A stretch of 13,827 nucleotides of DNA from JAZBPO01 sp036351675 (GTDB lineage Bacteria > Pseudomonadota > Gammaproteobacteria > Pseudomonadales > Azotimanducaceae). A program made the translations under genes and the position numbers. The stretch lies in NCBI GenBank assembly GCA_036351675.1, contig JAZBPO010000277.1, positions 1 to 13,827 of the forward strand. Reading direction: 5' to 3'. Each line of letters begins with the position of its first letter. Position 1 is the first letter of the stretch. Under the pieces are notes generated by a model. The model had not been told where the DNA came from and searched no databases. It was given only the letters and a program-made list of their open reading frames with translations. Below are positions 1 to 6,763 of this stretch, piece by piece.

Positions 1-855
1 CAGCCCGACGAGATCTACAATCTCGCCGCCCAGAGCCACGTCGCCGTCTCCTTCGAGACGCCGGAGTACACGGCGAACGCCGATGCGCTCGGGACGCTGC
101 GCATGCTCGAGGCGATCCGGATCCTCGGCCTGACGGAGAAGACCCGCTTCTATCAGGCCTCGACCTCCGAGCTCTACGGCAACATCCCCGAGGTTCCGCA
201 GAGCGAGACGACCCGCTTCCGGCCGCGCTCGCCCTACGCGGTCGCCAAGCTCTACAGCTACTGGATCTGCGTGAACTACCGCGAGGCCTACGGCACCTAT
301 GCCTGCAACGGCATCCTCTTCAATCACGAATCGCCGCTGCGCGGCGAGACCTTCGTGACGCGCAAGATCACGCGCGCGCTCGCGCGCATCCATCTGGGCA
401 TGCAGGACTGTCTCTACCTCGGCAATCTCGACTCGCTTCGGGACTGGGGCCACGCGCGCGACTACGTGGAGGCGCAGTGGCTCATCCTCCAGCAGGACGC
501 GCCCGACGACTTCGTCATCGCGACCGGCGAGCAGCATTCGGTGCGTGAGTTCGTGGAGCTGGCGGCGCGCGAGGTCGGCATGGAGATCGAGTGGCAGGGA
601 GAGGGTGTCGACGAGGTGGGACGCAACGCCGCCACGGGCGACGTCGTCGTCCGCGTCGATCCGACCTACTTCCGTCCGACGGAGGTCCCGACGCTCCTCG
701 GCGACGCGAGCAAGGCGCGCGAGCGCCTCGGCTGGGAGCCGCGCGTCAGCTTCGGCGAGCTGGTGGCGGAGATGATGCAGCAGGACGTGCGCGGCGCCGA
801 ACTCGACCGCACGCGCGAACAGCACGGCTTCGCGCTGCCGCCGGCCCATGGCTGA
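1..855 (+). CDS. gmd: GDP-mannose 4,6-dehydratase, 5'-truncated by the window edge
   Basis: Gmd converts GDP-D-mannose to GDP-4-keto-6-deoxy-D-mannose with bound NADP, the first step to GDP-L-fucose and related deoxysugars; it is cytosolic. The frame is open from base 1, so 284 residues are present. From memory of E. coli Gmd, about 78 N-terminal residues, including the Rossmann glycine motif, lie upstream. Visible signatures are NLAAQSHVAVSFE at the start, STSELYG (window residues 54-60), the SDR pair in SPYAVAKLY (Tyr79 and Lys83, 22 and 26 residues after Glu57, as expected) and FNHESPLRGETFVTRKIT. The C-terminal part with DSLRDWGHARDYV and YFRPTEVPTLLGD is complete. The last 8 nt overlap fcl, which implies translational coupling and one transcript. 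An ATG at 103 is internal, not the start. Identification is very secure. Confidence 0.97.
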   Translation, partial: QPDEIYNLAAQSHVAVSFETPEYTANADALGTLRMLEAIRILGLTEKTRFYQASTSELYGNIPEVPQSETTRFRPRSPYAVAKLYSYWICVNYREAYGTYACNGILFNHESPLRGETFVTRKITRALARIHLGMQDCLYLGNLDSLRDWGHARDYVEAQWLILQQDAPDDFVIATGEQHSVREFVELAAREVGMEIEWQGEGVDEVGRNAATGDVVVRVDPTYFRPTEVPTLLGDASKARERLGWEPRVSFGELVAEMMQQDVRGAELDRTREQHGFALPPAHG

Positions 856-1783
856 GCGTCCGCGTATCTGGGTCGCGGGGCACCGGGGCCTCGTCGGCAG
901 CGCCATCGTCAGGCGCCTCGAGCAGGACGACGCGGCGGAACTCGTCCTGCGCACGCACGCCGAGCTCGATCTCACCGATCGGGGTGCTGTCGAAGCCTTC
1001 CTCGCCGAGGTGCGGCCGACGCACGTGTTCCTCGCCGCGGCGAAGGTCGGTGGGATACGCGCCAACGACAGCTTTCCGGCGGAGTTCATCCACGAGAATC
1101 TGGCCATCCAGGACAACGTCATCCACGGTGCCTGGGTCCACGACGTCGAGAAGCTCTGTTTTCTCGGTTCGAGCTGCATCTATCCGAAGTTCGCGCCGCA
1201 GCCGATCTCGGAGGACTCGCTGCTCACGGGTCCGCTCGAGCCGACCAACGAGTGGTACGCCATCGCCAAGATCGCGGGCCTCAAGACCTGCCAGGCCTAC
1301 CGCAGGCAGTACGGCTTCCGGGCCTTCAGCCTCATGCCCACGAACCTCTACGGCCCGGGCGACAACTTCGACCCGGAGACCTCGCACGTGCTGCCGGCGC
1401 TCGTGCACAAGTTCCATCGCGCGAAGGAGCGCGGCGCGGAGCGGATCGAACTCTGGGGTACGGGGACCGCGCGCCGGGAGTTCCTCCACGTCGACGATCT
1501 CGCCGACGCGGCCGTCGCGCTCATGGACCGCTACGAGGAAGCGGGACCCATCAACGTCGGCACGGGCGAGGACGTCACGATCGCGGAGCTGGCCGAGCTG
1601 GTGCGCGGCGTCGTCGGTTTCGAGGGCCGCATCGAGTTCGACCGCGTGAACCCGGACGGTACGCCGCGCAAGCTCCTCGACGTGTCGAAGATCCACGACT
1701 TCGGCTGGCGGCACCGCATCGGTCTCGAAGCCGGCATCCGGTCGACCTACGACTGGTATCTCGCGAACGTCGCGTCTGCCTGA
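848..1783 (+). CDS. fcl: GDP-L-fucose synthase (GDP-4-keto-6-deoxymannose 3,5-epimerase/4-reductase)
   Basis: Fcl epimerises and reduces the Gmd product with NADPH to give GDP-L-fucose, the donor for fucosylated LPS, O-antigen or exopolysaccharide. The 311-residue length is usual for the family. Visible features are the nucleotide-binding GHRGLVG (residues 11-17), GSSCIYPK (107-114), EPTNEWYAIAKIAG with catalytic Tyr137 and Lys141, and SHVLPALVHKF containing His180. Relative to E. coli Fcl as I remember it, Ser108, Cys110, Tyr137, Lys141 and His180 all sit at +1, so the active site looks intact. The start ATG at 848 lies inside the end of gmd, so this is the second gene of the pair. It ends 9 nt before the stop of the converging regulator gene. 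Glycosyltransferases using the product are not in this window. Confidence 0.97.
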   Translation: MAERPRIWVAGHRGLVGSAIVRRLEQDDAAELVLRTHAELDLTDRGAVEAFLAEVRPTHVFLAAAKVGGIRANDSFPAEFIHENLAIQDNVIHGAWVHDVEKLCFLGSSCIYPKFAPQPISEDSLLTGPLEPTNEWYAIAKIAGLKTCQAYRRQYGFRAFSLMPTNLYGPGDNFDPETSHVLPALVHKFHRAKERGAERIELWGTGTARREFLHVDDLADAAVALMDRYEEAGPINVGTGEDVTIAELAELVRGVVGFEGRIEFDRVNPDGTPRKLLDVSKIHDFGWRHRIGLEAGIRSTYDWYLANVASA

Positions 1784-1785
1784 GG

Positions 1786-1809
1786 CCCGCGCTCACCCCC
1801 CTGCGCGGG
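1786..1809. terminator. GC-rich hairpin at the fcl / regulator convergence
   Basis: CCCGCGC (1786-1792) and GCGCGGG (1803-1809) form a perfect 7-bp stem with a 10-nt loop. The loop contains the stop codon of the leftward regulator gene (1793-1795), and the left arm starts 3 nt after the fcl stop. Its position at a tail-to-tail junction suggests a terminator working in both directions. There is no T-tract on either side, so it would be non-canonical. It could also be a chance stem in GC-rich DNA. Confidence 0.4.
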
Positions 1810-3772
1810 GATGGCCGACGAGCACGAGTGCGCGTTCGAAGGCCGGCGTCGACCGGAACGCTGTCGCCTGGGCCGCGAACAGGAACTCGAGTTCGAACTG
1901 TCGACGCTGGTCGAGGCCGCGCTCGAGCACGCGCAGCGCGCGTTCCGCCTCGCCGGCCAGGATCCAGATCGGGAACACCATGCGTGGCAGCACCTGACCG
2001 GCGGCCACGGCGGCCTCGAAGCGCTGGATCGCATCGGTGTCGCCCTCGCCGCTCACGAGATCGATCGCGGCGGGAATCCAGTCCGTCTCCAGGCCAGCGA
2101 AGCCGTGCATGCCCTTCAGCAGCGACTCCAGCTCCGCCAGACGCCCCTTCTCGAGCAGCCAGATCAGATAGCTCGGATCGCGCGCCGCGAGCCGGAGCGG
2201 ATCGGTCTGGTCGTAGAAGTCCTCGGCGCGGTCGGGACGACCCATCCACAGCCACACGGCGGCGAGTCGGGAGCCGACGATCGGAGAGCCGGGGTCGAGG
2301 TCCCAGGCTTCGCGGGCCTCGCGCAGGGAGCCCTCGAGGTCACCGAGCGTCGCGAGATACTGGGCATGCCAGGCACGGACGCCCGCATCGGCCGGCGCGT
2401 CGCGCACGGCGCGCTCGAAGAGCCGGCCTGCCGTTTCCCAGTCCCAGCTGCGGAAGGCGATCAGCGCCCGGACGCTGTCCCCGACCCCGCGAACCTGCGG
2501 GTCCGTCGACGTCACTTCGTCCAGCACGGCGAGCGCGGCCGGGAACGTGTCCGCCTCGGCGCGCGTGCTCCAGTAGGGCAGGAGCGCGAGGGTGCGCGCC
2601 CGCGCGACCCGTGCCGCGTCGAAGCCGGGGTCCGCCTCGAGGGCCTTCGAGAAGAGCTGGTCGGCGCGTTCGAGGCCGTCCTCGCCCCGTAGCGCCAGGT
2701 AGTGCAGTCCCTGGAGATAGATCGCATAGGCACGGCTCGTCGGCCGTCGTGCGTCGTCCCGGGATGATGCGCCCGCCGCGGGCGCTTCCGTGCCGAGCGC
2801 CTCGCCGGTGAGTTCGAGGCTCACCGCGGCCACGGCCTCGCGGCCGAGGTCGAACAGGGCGTCGGGCCGGCCCTCGAAGGTGCGCGCCCAGCTCTGCAGG
2901 CCTTCACGCGCATCGGCGAGGCTGAGCTGGATCGCGATGCGTTCCCCGTCCTGCAGCACGCTGCCTTCCAGGACGGCGTCGATGCCGAAGCGCTCGCCGA
3001 GTTCGCGCGCATCGGCGGCTTCGCGCGCGATGGCGATCGAGGACGAGCGCGCCAGGACACGCAGGGCCGGCGCGCGGCCGAGTTCCGTCCTCAGCGTGTC
3101 CGCGAGGCCGAGTCCGATGGGCCGTACGTCGTCCGAAAGGAGCTGATCCTGCAGCGGCAGTACCGCGATGGTGCTGAGGGCGGCGCCGTCGGTCCCGGGC
3201 TCGAGCGGTTCGCCGTCGATCCACAGCCACAGCAGCCACGCCAGCGCGCCGGCCATCAGGACCCAGGCGAGCGTCCAGTGTGCGTTCCCGGGATCCGTCG
3301 GCCCGCTGGTCGCAGCCGCGCCGGATCCGCTGGCGGCGGGTCCGGCCGCGTCCGGTGGCACGGCCGCAGGCGCGAGCCCGGTGGGCGCCGTGACCGCCGC
3401 CGGTGGCGGTGACGCGGTCGTGCCCGTATCGAGAAGTCCGGGCGCGACCAGGAGCCGGTAACCGACATTGGGGATGGTCTCCACGAAGCGCGGCGCGCGG
3501 GCACTGTCCCCGAGCGCCTGACGGATCAGGGAGATCGCGCGCGAGACGACCTCGTCCGTCACCGCCGTCTGCCAGACGGCGTCGATGAGTTCGTCGCGGC
3601 GGACGACGCCGTCGGCGGCGGCCAGATGGACGAGGGCGGTCATGGCCCGTGGCTCGAGTCGACGCTCCTCGCCGTTCCCGGTGGTGACGCAGGACCGCCG
3701 CGGCTCGATGGTCAGTTCCGCGAGCCGGAAGCCGGCATCCAGCGCTTGCAGAGCGACCTCACGATCTGTCAT
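1793..3772 (-). CDS. Membrane-anchored winged-helix (CadC/ToxR-like) transcriptional regulator with TPR domain
   Basis: Predicted one-component regulator of 659 residues. Residues about 12-110 form an OmpR/PhoB-type winged-helix DNA-binding domain (RRLEPRAMTALVHLA, VVSRAISLIRQALGD, VETIPNVGYRL). A low-complexity Ala/Pro linker follows (about 111-163). Residues 166-185 (HWTLAWVLMAGALAWLLWLW) make a single membrane span. Residues about 200-322 (TIAVLPL, ADTLRTELGRAPALRVLARSS, AVLEGSVLQDGERIAIQLSL) match the TolB/FlgO-like domain commonly found in such regulators, and about 345-620 are TPR-like helical repeats. I chose ATG 3772 because GGAG sits 8 nt upstream, the winged-helix domain begins just after it, and a good -10 lies upstream. 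A longer in-frame start at 3928 only adds Arg/Ser-rich antisense-like sequence. It is divergent from the DUF3604 gene, which it may regulate (inference). The ligand is unknown. Confidence 0.88.
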   Translation of the reverse strand: MTDREVALQALDAGFRLAELTIEPRRSCVTTGNGEERRLEPRAMTALVHLAAADGVVRRDELIDAVWQTAVTDEVVSRAISLIRQALGDSARAPRFVETIPNVGYRLLVAPGLLDTGTTASPPPAAVTAPTGLAPAAVPPDAAGPAASGSGAAATSGPTDPGNAHWTLAWVLMAGALAWLLWLWIDGEPLEPGTDGAALSTIAVLPLQDQLLSDDVRPIGLGLADTLRTELGRAPALRVLARSSSIAIAREAADARELGERFGIDAVLEGSVLQDGERIAIQLSLADAREGLQSWARTFEGRPDALFDLGREAVAAVSLELTGEALGTEAPAAGASSRDDARRPTSRAYAIYLQGLHYLALRGEDGLERADQLFSKALEADPGFDAARVARARTLALLPYWSTRAEADTFPAALAVLDEVTSTDPQVRGVGDSVRALIAFRSWDWETAGRLFERAVRDAPADAGVRAWHAQYLATLGDLEGSLREAREAWDLDPGSPIVGSRLAAVWLWMGRPDRAEDFYDQTDPLRLAARDPSYLIWLLEKGRLAELESLLKGMHGFAGLETDWIPAAIDLVSGEGDTDAIQRFEAAVAAGQVLPRMVFPIWILAGEAERALRVLERGLDQRRQFELEFLFAAQATAFRSTPAFERALVLVGHPRAGG

Positions 3773-3802
3773 GTCCTGCACTCCGCCAGCGACGCAGGGC
3801 GG

Positions 3803-3808
3803 ATCATA
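3803..3808 (-). promoter_or_regulatory. Candidate -10 element of the regulator gene
   Basis: On the minus strand this reads TATGAT, a 5/6 match to the sigma-70 -10 consensus in otherwise very GC-rich DNA. Initiation about 7 nt downstream would leave a leader of roughly 24 nt before ATG 3772, which carries a GGAG ribosome site. No good -35 hexamer is visible at 16-18 nt spacing, so an activator or autoregulation may be needed. Its position argues against the longer start at 3928. Confidence 0.4.
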
Positions 3809-3809
3809 G

Positions 3810-3998
3810 CGCCATCGCCTTCCGGCTCGGCATCGCTCCGAGCACGGTCGCTTCGCGGATCTGCTGGTGTTGCGCAGCGCCGGTTTCCGGCGTCTGATGG
3901 ACGCCGATCGGGACACGAGGGCCCGCATCGATCCGGTCGCGCGGCAGGGCCTCGCGACCGGGCCGGCCGCGATCGCGCCGGAGCAGGACGAACACTGA
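3810..3998 (+). other. Codon-like open stretch in the regulator/DUF3604 intergenic region (possible gene remnant)
   Basis: Between a TAG at 3807 and a TGA ending at 3998 the plus frame is open for 62 codons. It has strongly GC-biased third positions and a protein-like translation containing RFADLLVLRSAGFRRLMDAD. The same DNA read leftward gives an Arg/Ser-rich string, typical of the antisense of real coding sequence. No ATG lies near its beginning; GTG 3867 and ATG 3897 are the only plausible starts, and neither has a clear ribosome site. It could be the decayed 3' end of a lost gene, a tiny ORF of about 44 residues, or a composition effect. I do not recognise it. It also contains a palindrome, CGCCGG-TTT-CCGGCG, at 3878-3892. 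Confidence 0.2.
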
Positions 3999-4062
3999 GG
4001 CCAGCGGGCACGAGATCCGCGGCACCGGATGGGCGCCCCGACCCGGGCGCAGGGGAGGAAGG

Positions 4063-6030
4063 ATGGACACCACGCGCAGAGCGGGCGCTGCGGCGGCGCT
4101 GCTCGCCGCCGTCACGCTGGCGGGCTGTAATGGCTCGGATCGCAACAGCACGCCGGAGGCGTACAGCGACACCACGCTGAGTCCCGGAGCGCGGGCGGCG
4201 GCGCCGTCCCCCGTCGCCGCGCCGGTCGCGACCGCGCGGATCGATCCCGCCGAGCGCCGTGCGTTCTTCGGCGATCTCCACATCCACACGCGTTTCTCCT
4301 TCGATGCTTGGATCTTCGGTACGCGGACGACGCCCGATGACGCCTACCGCTTCGCGCGCGGCGAGGGCATCCGCCATCCGGCGGGTTTCGAGATGAAGAT
4401 GGAGAAGCCGCTCGACTTCCTCGCGGTCACCGATCACGCCTCCTATCTGGGCATGCTGCCGGCCATGTTCGACCCGGACTCCCGCGTCGGCCGGCATCCG
4501 GTCGCCGTACAGCTGCGCGAGGCGGACACGCCGGCGGAGCGCAGCGCCGCCTTCCAGGGTCTGATCCCGCGCTTCGGTGGCCAGATCAGCAACGACGATC
4601 TCATCGACCGCGACGTCATGCGCAGCGCCTGGCAGGAGATCATCGAGTCCGCGGAGCGGAACAACGACCCCGGCGAGTTCACGACCTTCATCGCCTACGA
4701 GTACACCTCGTCCGGCGGCGCCCTCGAGAACCTGCACCGGAACGTCTTCTTCCGCGGCGCGGACGTTCCCGAGGACCCCTTCAGCCGTCTCGATTCGCTG
4801 AACCCCGAGGACCTCTGGAGCTGGATGGACCGGGAGCGCGACGGTGGGCGCGATGCCATCGCCATTCCGCACAACTCGAACGGCTCCGACGGCATGATGT
4901 TCGAACTCGTGAACTGGGCCGACGAACCCATCGACGAGGCCTATGCCGAACAGCGCATGCGCAACGAACCGCTCGTCGAGGTCACGCAGGTGAAGGGCAC
5001 CTCGGACACGCATCCGGCCCTGTCGCCGAACGACGAATGGGCGGACTTCGAGATCATGCCCGTGCGCATCGCGAGCACGCTGCAGAGCCGGCCTGCGGGC
5101 AGCTACGTGCGCGAGGCCTATCTCAACGGCCTCGCGCTCGAGGCTCGGGGCCAGGGCAATCCGTACAAGTTCGGCCTGATCGGCTCGAGCGACACGCACG
5201 TCGCGGCCGGCAGCTTCGACGAGGATCGCTTCTGGTCCAAGGTCGGTCTTCTCGATGCGACGCCGCAGCAGCGCGGGTCCGTGCCCATGGACGACGCGGC
5301 CAGCGCCAGTGCCCCCGGCGGCGCCGCGTACCGGGAGGTACCCCGGGGTTATGCACCGAGCTACTACCACTTCTGGAGCGCCTCGGGCCTCGCCGGCGTC
5401 TGGGCCGATGCGAACACCCGCGACGCGATCTTCGAGGCCTTCCGGCGCAAGGAGACCTTCGCGACCAGCGGTCCGCGCATGAAGGTGCGCTTCTTCGCGG
5501 GGCACGGCTTCGCCGAGGATCTCGCGACGCGCCCGGACGGCGTCGCCACGGCCTATGCGACCGGCGTGCCCATGGGCGCCGATCTCGCGGCCGACGCGGG
5601 TGGTGCGGCGCCGCGTTTCCTGGTGCACGCGATGCGGGATCCGGACGAGGCGCCGCTGCAGCGTCTCCAGATCGTCAAGGGCTGGATCGAGGGTGGCGAG
5701 AAGAAGGAGGAGGTCTACGACGTCGCCTGTTCCGACGGCGGCGTCGTCGACCCGACGACCCGTCGCTGCCCGGACAACGGCGCGCGCGTGAACCTGGCCG
5801 ACTGCACGATCACGGCGGGGGTCGGCGCCGACGAACTCGCGACGGTGTGGGTCGACCCGGATCACGTGCCGGGTCAGGAGGCCTTCTACTACGTCCGCGC
5901 CCTTCAGAATCCCACCTGCCGCTGGTCCACCTGGGATGCGGTGCGAGCGAACGTGGCGCCGCGTCCGGACCTGCATGCGACGATCCAGGAGCGAGCCTGG
6001 AGTTCACCGATCTGGGTGACCGCACGTTGA
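4063..6030 (+). CDS. DUF3604 (PHP-like metal-dependent) lipoprotein
   Basis: A 655-residue protein of the DUF3604 family, whose biochemical role is not established to my knowledge. The N-terminus has a lipoprotein signal: TRR, a hydrophobic stretch and the lipobox LAGC with Cys22. This predicts export and lipid anchoring. Downstream, FFGDLHIHTRFSFDAW (about residues 68-83), AVTDHASYLG (121-130), IPHNSNGSDGM (268-278), EVTQVKGTSDTHP (306-318) and GLIGSSDTHV (371-380) give a His/Asp-rich pattern like the PHP phosphoesterase fold, so metal binding and hydrolysis are plausible but inferred. The start ATG 4063 has GGAGG at 4054-4058 and allows the whole signal peptide. The gene stands alone, divergent from the membrane regulator, with the MvaT-type gene 214 nt downstream. 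The C-terminal part (DLATRP onward) carries Cys residues that could form disulfides in an exported protein. Confidence 0.9.
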   Translation: MDTTRRAGAAAALLAAVTLAGCNGSDRNSTPEAYSDTTLSPGARAAAPSPVAAPVATARIDPAERRAFFGDLHIHTRFSFDAWIFGTRTTPDDAYRFARGEGIRHPAGFEMKMEKPLDFLAVTDHASYLGMLPAMFDPDSRVGRHPVAVQLREADTPAERSAAFQGLIPRFGGQISNDDLIDRDVMRSAWQEIIESAERNNDPGEFTTFIAYEYTSSGGALENLHRNVFFRGADVPEDPFSRLDSLNPEDLWSWMDRERDGGRDAIAIPHNSNGSDGMMFELVNWADEPIDEAYAEQRMRNEPLVEVTQVKGTSDTHPALSPNDEWADFEIMPVRIASTLQSRPAGSYVREAYLNGLALEARGQGNPYKFGLIGSSDTHVAAGSFDEDRFWSKVGLLDATPQQRGSVPMDDAASASAPGGAAYREVPRGYAPSYYHFWSASGLAGVWADANTRDAIFEAFRRKETFATSGPRMKVRFFAGHGFAEDLATRPDGVATAYATGVPMGADLAADAGGAAPRFLVHAMRDPDEAPLQRLQIVKGWIEGGEKKEEVYDVACSDGGVVDPTTRRCPDNGARVNLADCTITAGVGADELATVWVDPDHVPGQEAFYYVRALQNPTCRWSTWDAVRANVAPRPDLHATIQERAWSSPIWVTAR

Positions 6031-6038
6031 GTTCCGGA

Positions 6039-6064
6039 GGAGCGGCGTCGAACGGACCCGCTCC
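6039..6064 (+). terminator. Hairpin after the DUF3604 gene
   Basis: GGAGCGG (6039-6045) pairs perfectly with CCGCTCC (6058-6064), 8 nt after the stop codon. An inner CGT/ACG pairing (6046-6048 with 6052-6054) can extend the stem. It is followed by CGTTTCC, a weak T-run. Position and shape fit an intrinsic terminator that separates this gene from the MvaT-type gene. Strength is uncertain because the T-tract is short. Confidence 0.4.
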
Positions 6065-6148
6065 CGTTTCCAGTTCGACCGACCCACTTGCCGATCATTC
6101 CTGATTTCATTTCCGCGTCGATGCTATTTCCTTCGAGGCGGCGACTAC

Positions 6149-6177
6149 TTGTGCGTCGCTTACTTGAGGAGGACAAT
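6149..6177 (+). promoter_or_regulatory. Candidate promoter in the AT-richer leader of the MvaT-type gene
   Basis: TTGTGC (6149-6154) and GACAAT (6172-6177) are separated by 17 nt, resembling a modest sigma-70 promoter; the leader would be about 60 nt. The surrounding 6091-6240 segment is close to 51% GC by my count, well below the flanking genes. It contains A/T-rich patches (AAATATTCC at 6181-6189, GGAATTCCATTTATC at 6213-6227). Such patches are what MvaT/H-NS-type proteins bind, so autoregulation is plausible but inferred. Confidence 0.28.
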
Positions 6178-6244
6178 CCGAAATATTCCGGCGTGCGTTA
6201 GGGATGGGCAACGGAATTCCATTTATCGGCATGAACAGGAAATC

Positions 6245-6598
6245 ATGGACAAACTCGTCGAACTGAAGACCAAGCAGGCCGCGCTCGCGGAACTCCAGAA
6301 AGAAGTCGAAGCGCTCGAGAAGAGCAAGGAGATCCAGAAGGAACTCGCCTTCAAGGAGGATCTCGAGAAGCTGCTGAAGAAGTACGGCAAGACGATGAAC
6401 GACATCGTCCGCGCGGCGGGCGGCAGGAGTGCGCGCGCCGCAGGGACCGGTCGCAAGCGCGCGAAGCGCAAGCTGAAGATCTACCTCAATCCGCACACGA
6501 AGGAAAAGGTCGAGACGCGCGGCGGCAACCATCGCATCCTCAAGGCCTGGAAGGCCGAGTACGGTGCGGACAAGGTCGAGAGCTGGCTGCAGAACTGA
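6245..6598 (+). CDS. MvaT/MvaU-family H-NS-like xenogeneic silencer
   Basis: A 117-residue nucleoid-associated protein. Residues about 1-48 form a charged coiled coil (KLVELKTKQAALAELQKEVE) of the type used for dimerisation and oligomerisation. A basic linker follows (GRKRAKRKLK, 69-78). The C-terminal DNA-binding domain reads IYLNPHTKEKVETRGGNHR then ILKAWKAEYGADKVESWL. The NPHT...GGN...LKxWKAxxG...VESW pattern is that of Pseudomonas MvaT and MvaU, in which a Gly-Asn pair (here Gly94-Asn95) with a linker basic residue reads AT-rich minor grooves. I chose ATG 6245 (AGGA 4 nt upstream) over the in-frame ATG 6149 because family homology and coiled coil begin there. It is monocistronic between two hairpins. 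It probably silences AT-rich and horizontally acquired genes elsewhere. Calling it MvaT rather than MvaU or another paralogue is not possible from sequence alone. Confidence 0.92.
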   Translation: MDKLVELKTKQAALAELQKEVEALEKSKEIQKELAFKEDLEKLLKKYGKTMNDIVRAAGGRSARAAGTGRKRAKRKLKIYLNPHTKEKVETRGGNHRILKAWKAEYGADKVESWLQN

Positions 6599-6610
6599 GC
6601 TCGTCCCCTA

Positions 6611-6635
6611 CGGGTGCGTCCGCAGGACGCGCCCG
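6611..6635 (+). terminator. Strong GC hairpin after the MvaT-type gene
   Basis: Bases 6611-6621 and 6625-6635 form an 11-pair stem (one T-G wobble) around a 3-nt GCA loop; the core is GCGTCC-GCA-GGACGC. It starts 12 nt after the stop codon. There is no T-tract (the following bases are C-rich), so it is either a non-canonical terminator or a 3'-end-protecting stem. It would insulate the silencer gene from the monooxygenase operon. Confidence 0.5.
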
Positions 6636-6763
6636 CGTCGTCCCCCTCGTTCGCTTCGCCGTGGCCTTCGCTCGAACGCCCGCCTTTCACCTTCTCCCTG
6701 CTGTACCGCGCCGATCTATCCGCTAGCCTTGGGTCCGCAGCAGCGGAAGCGCGAGGAGTAGGG

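Noticed and set aside
148..375. Leucine in SPLRGE of Gmd, where E. coli has arginine, as a possible active-site change
   Set aside because: The catalytic Ser/Thr-Glu-Tyr-Lys set is intact, and this position varies in Gmd homologues as far as I recall; not notable.
3773..3928. Longer start for the winged-helix regulator (52 extra residues)
   Set aside because: The added sequence is Arg/Ser-rich and antisense-like, has no family match, and lies upstream of a good -10 and a GGAG ribosome site that serve ATG 3772.
3769..5976. Very long minus-strand ORF opposite the DUF3604 gene, with similar long ORFs opposite the monooxygenase and cysNC genes
   Set aside because: These are shadow frames expected in high-GC coding DNA; their translations are rich in Arg, Ala, Gly and His and show no domains, while the plus strand encodes recognisable proteins.
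6204..6266. 20-codon ORF overlapping the start of the MvaT-type gene, a possible leader peptide
   Set aside because: It has no properly spaced ribosome site, no attenuator-like pairing and no codon bias; probably chance.
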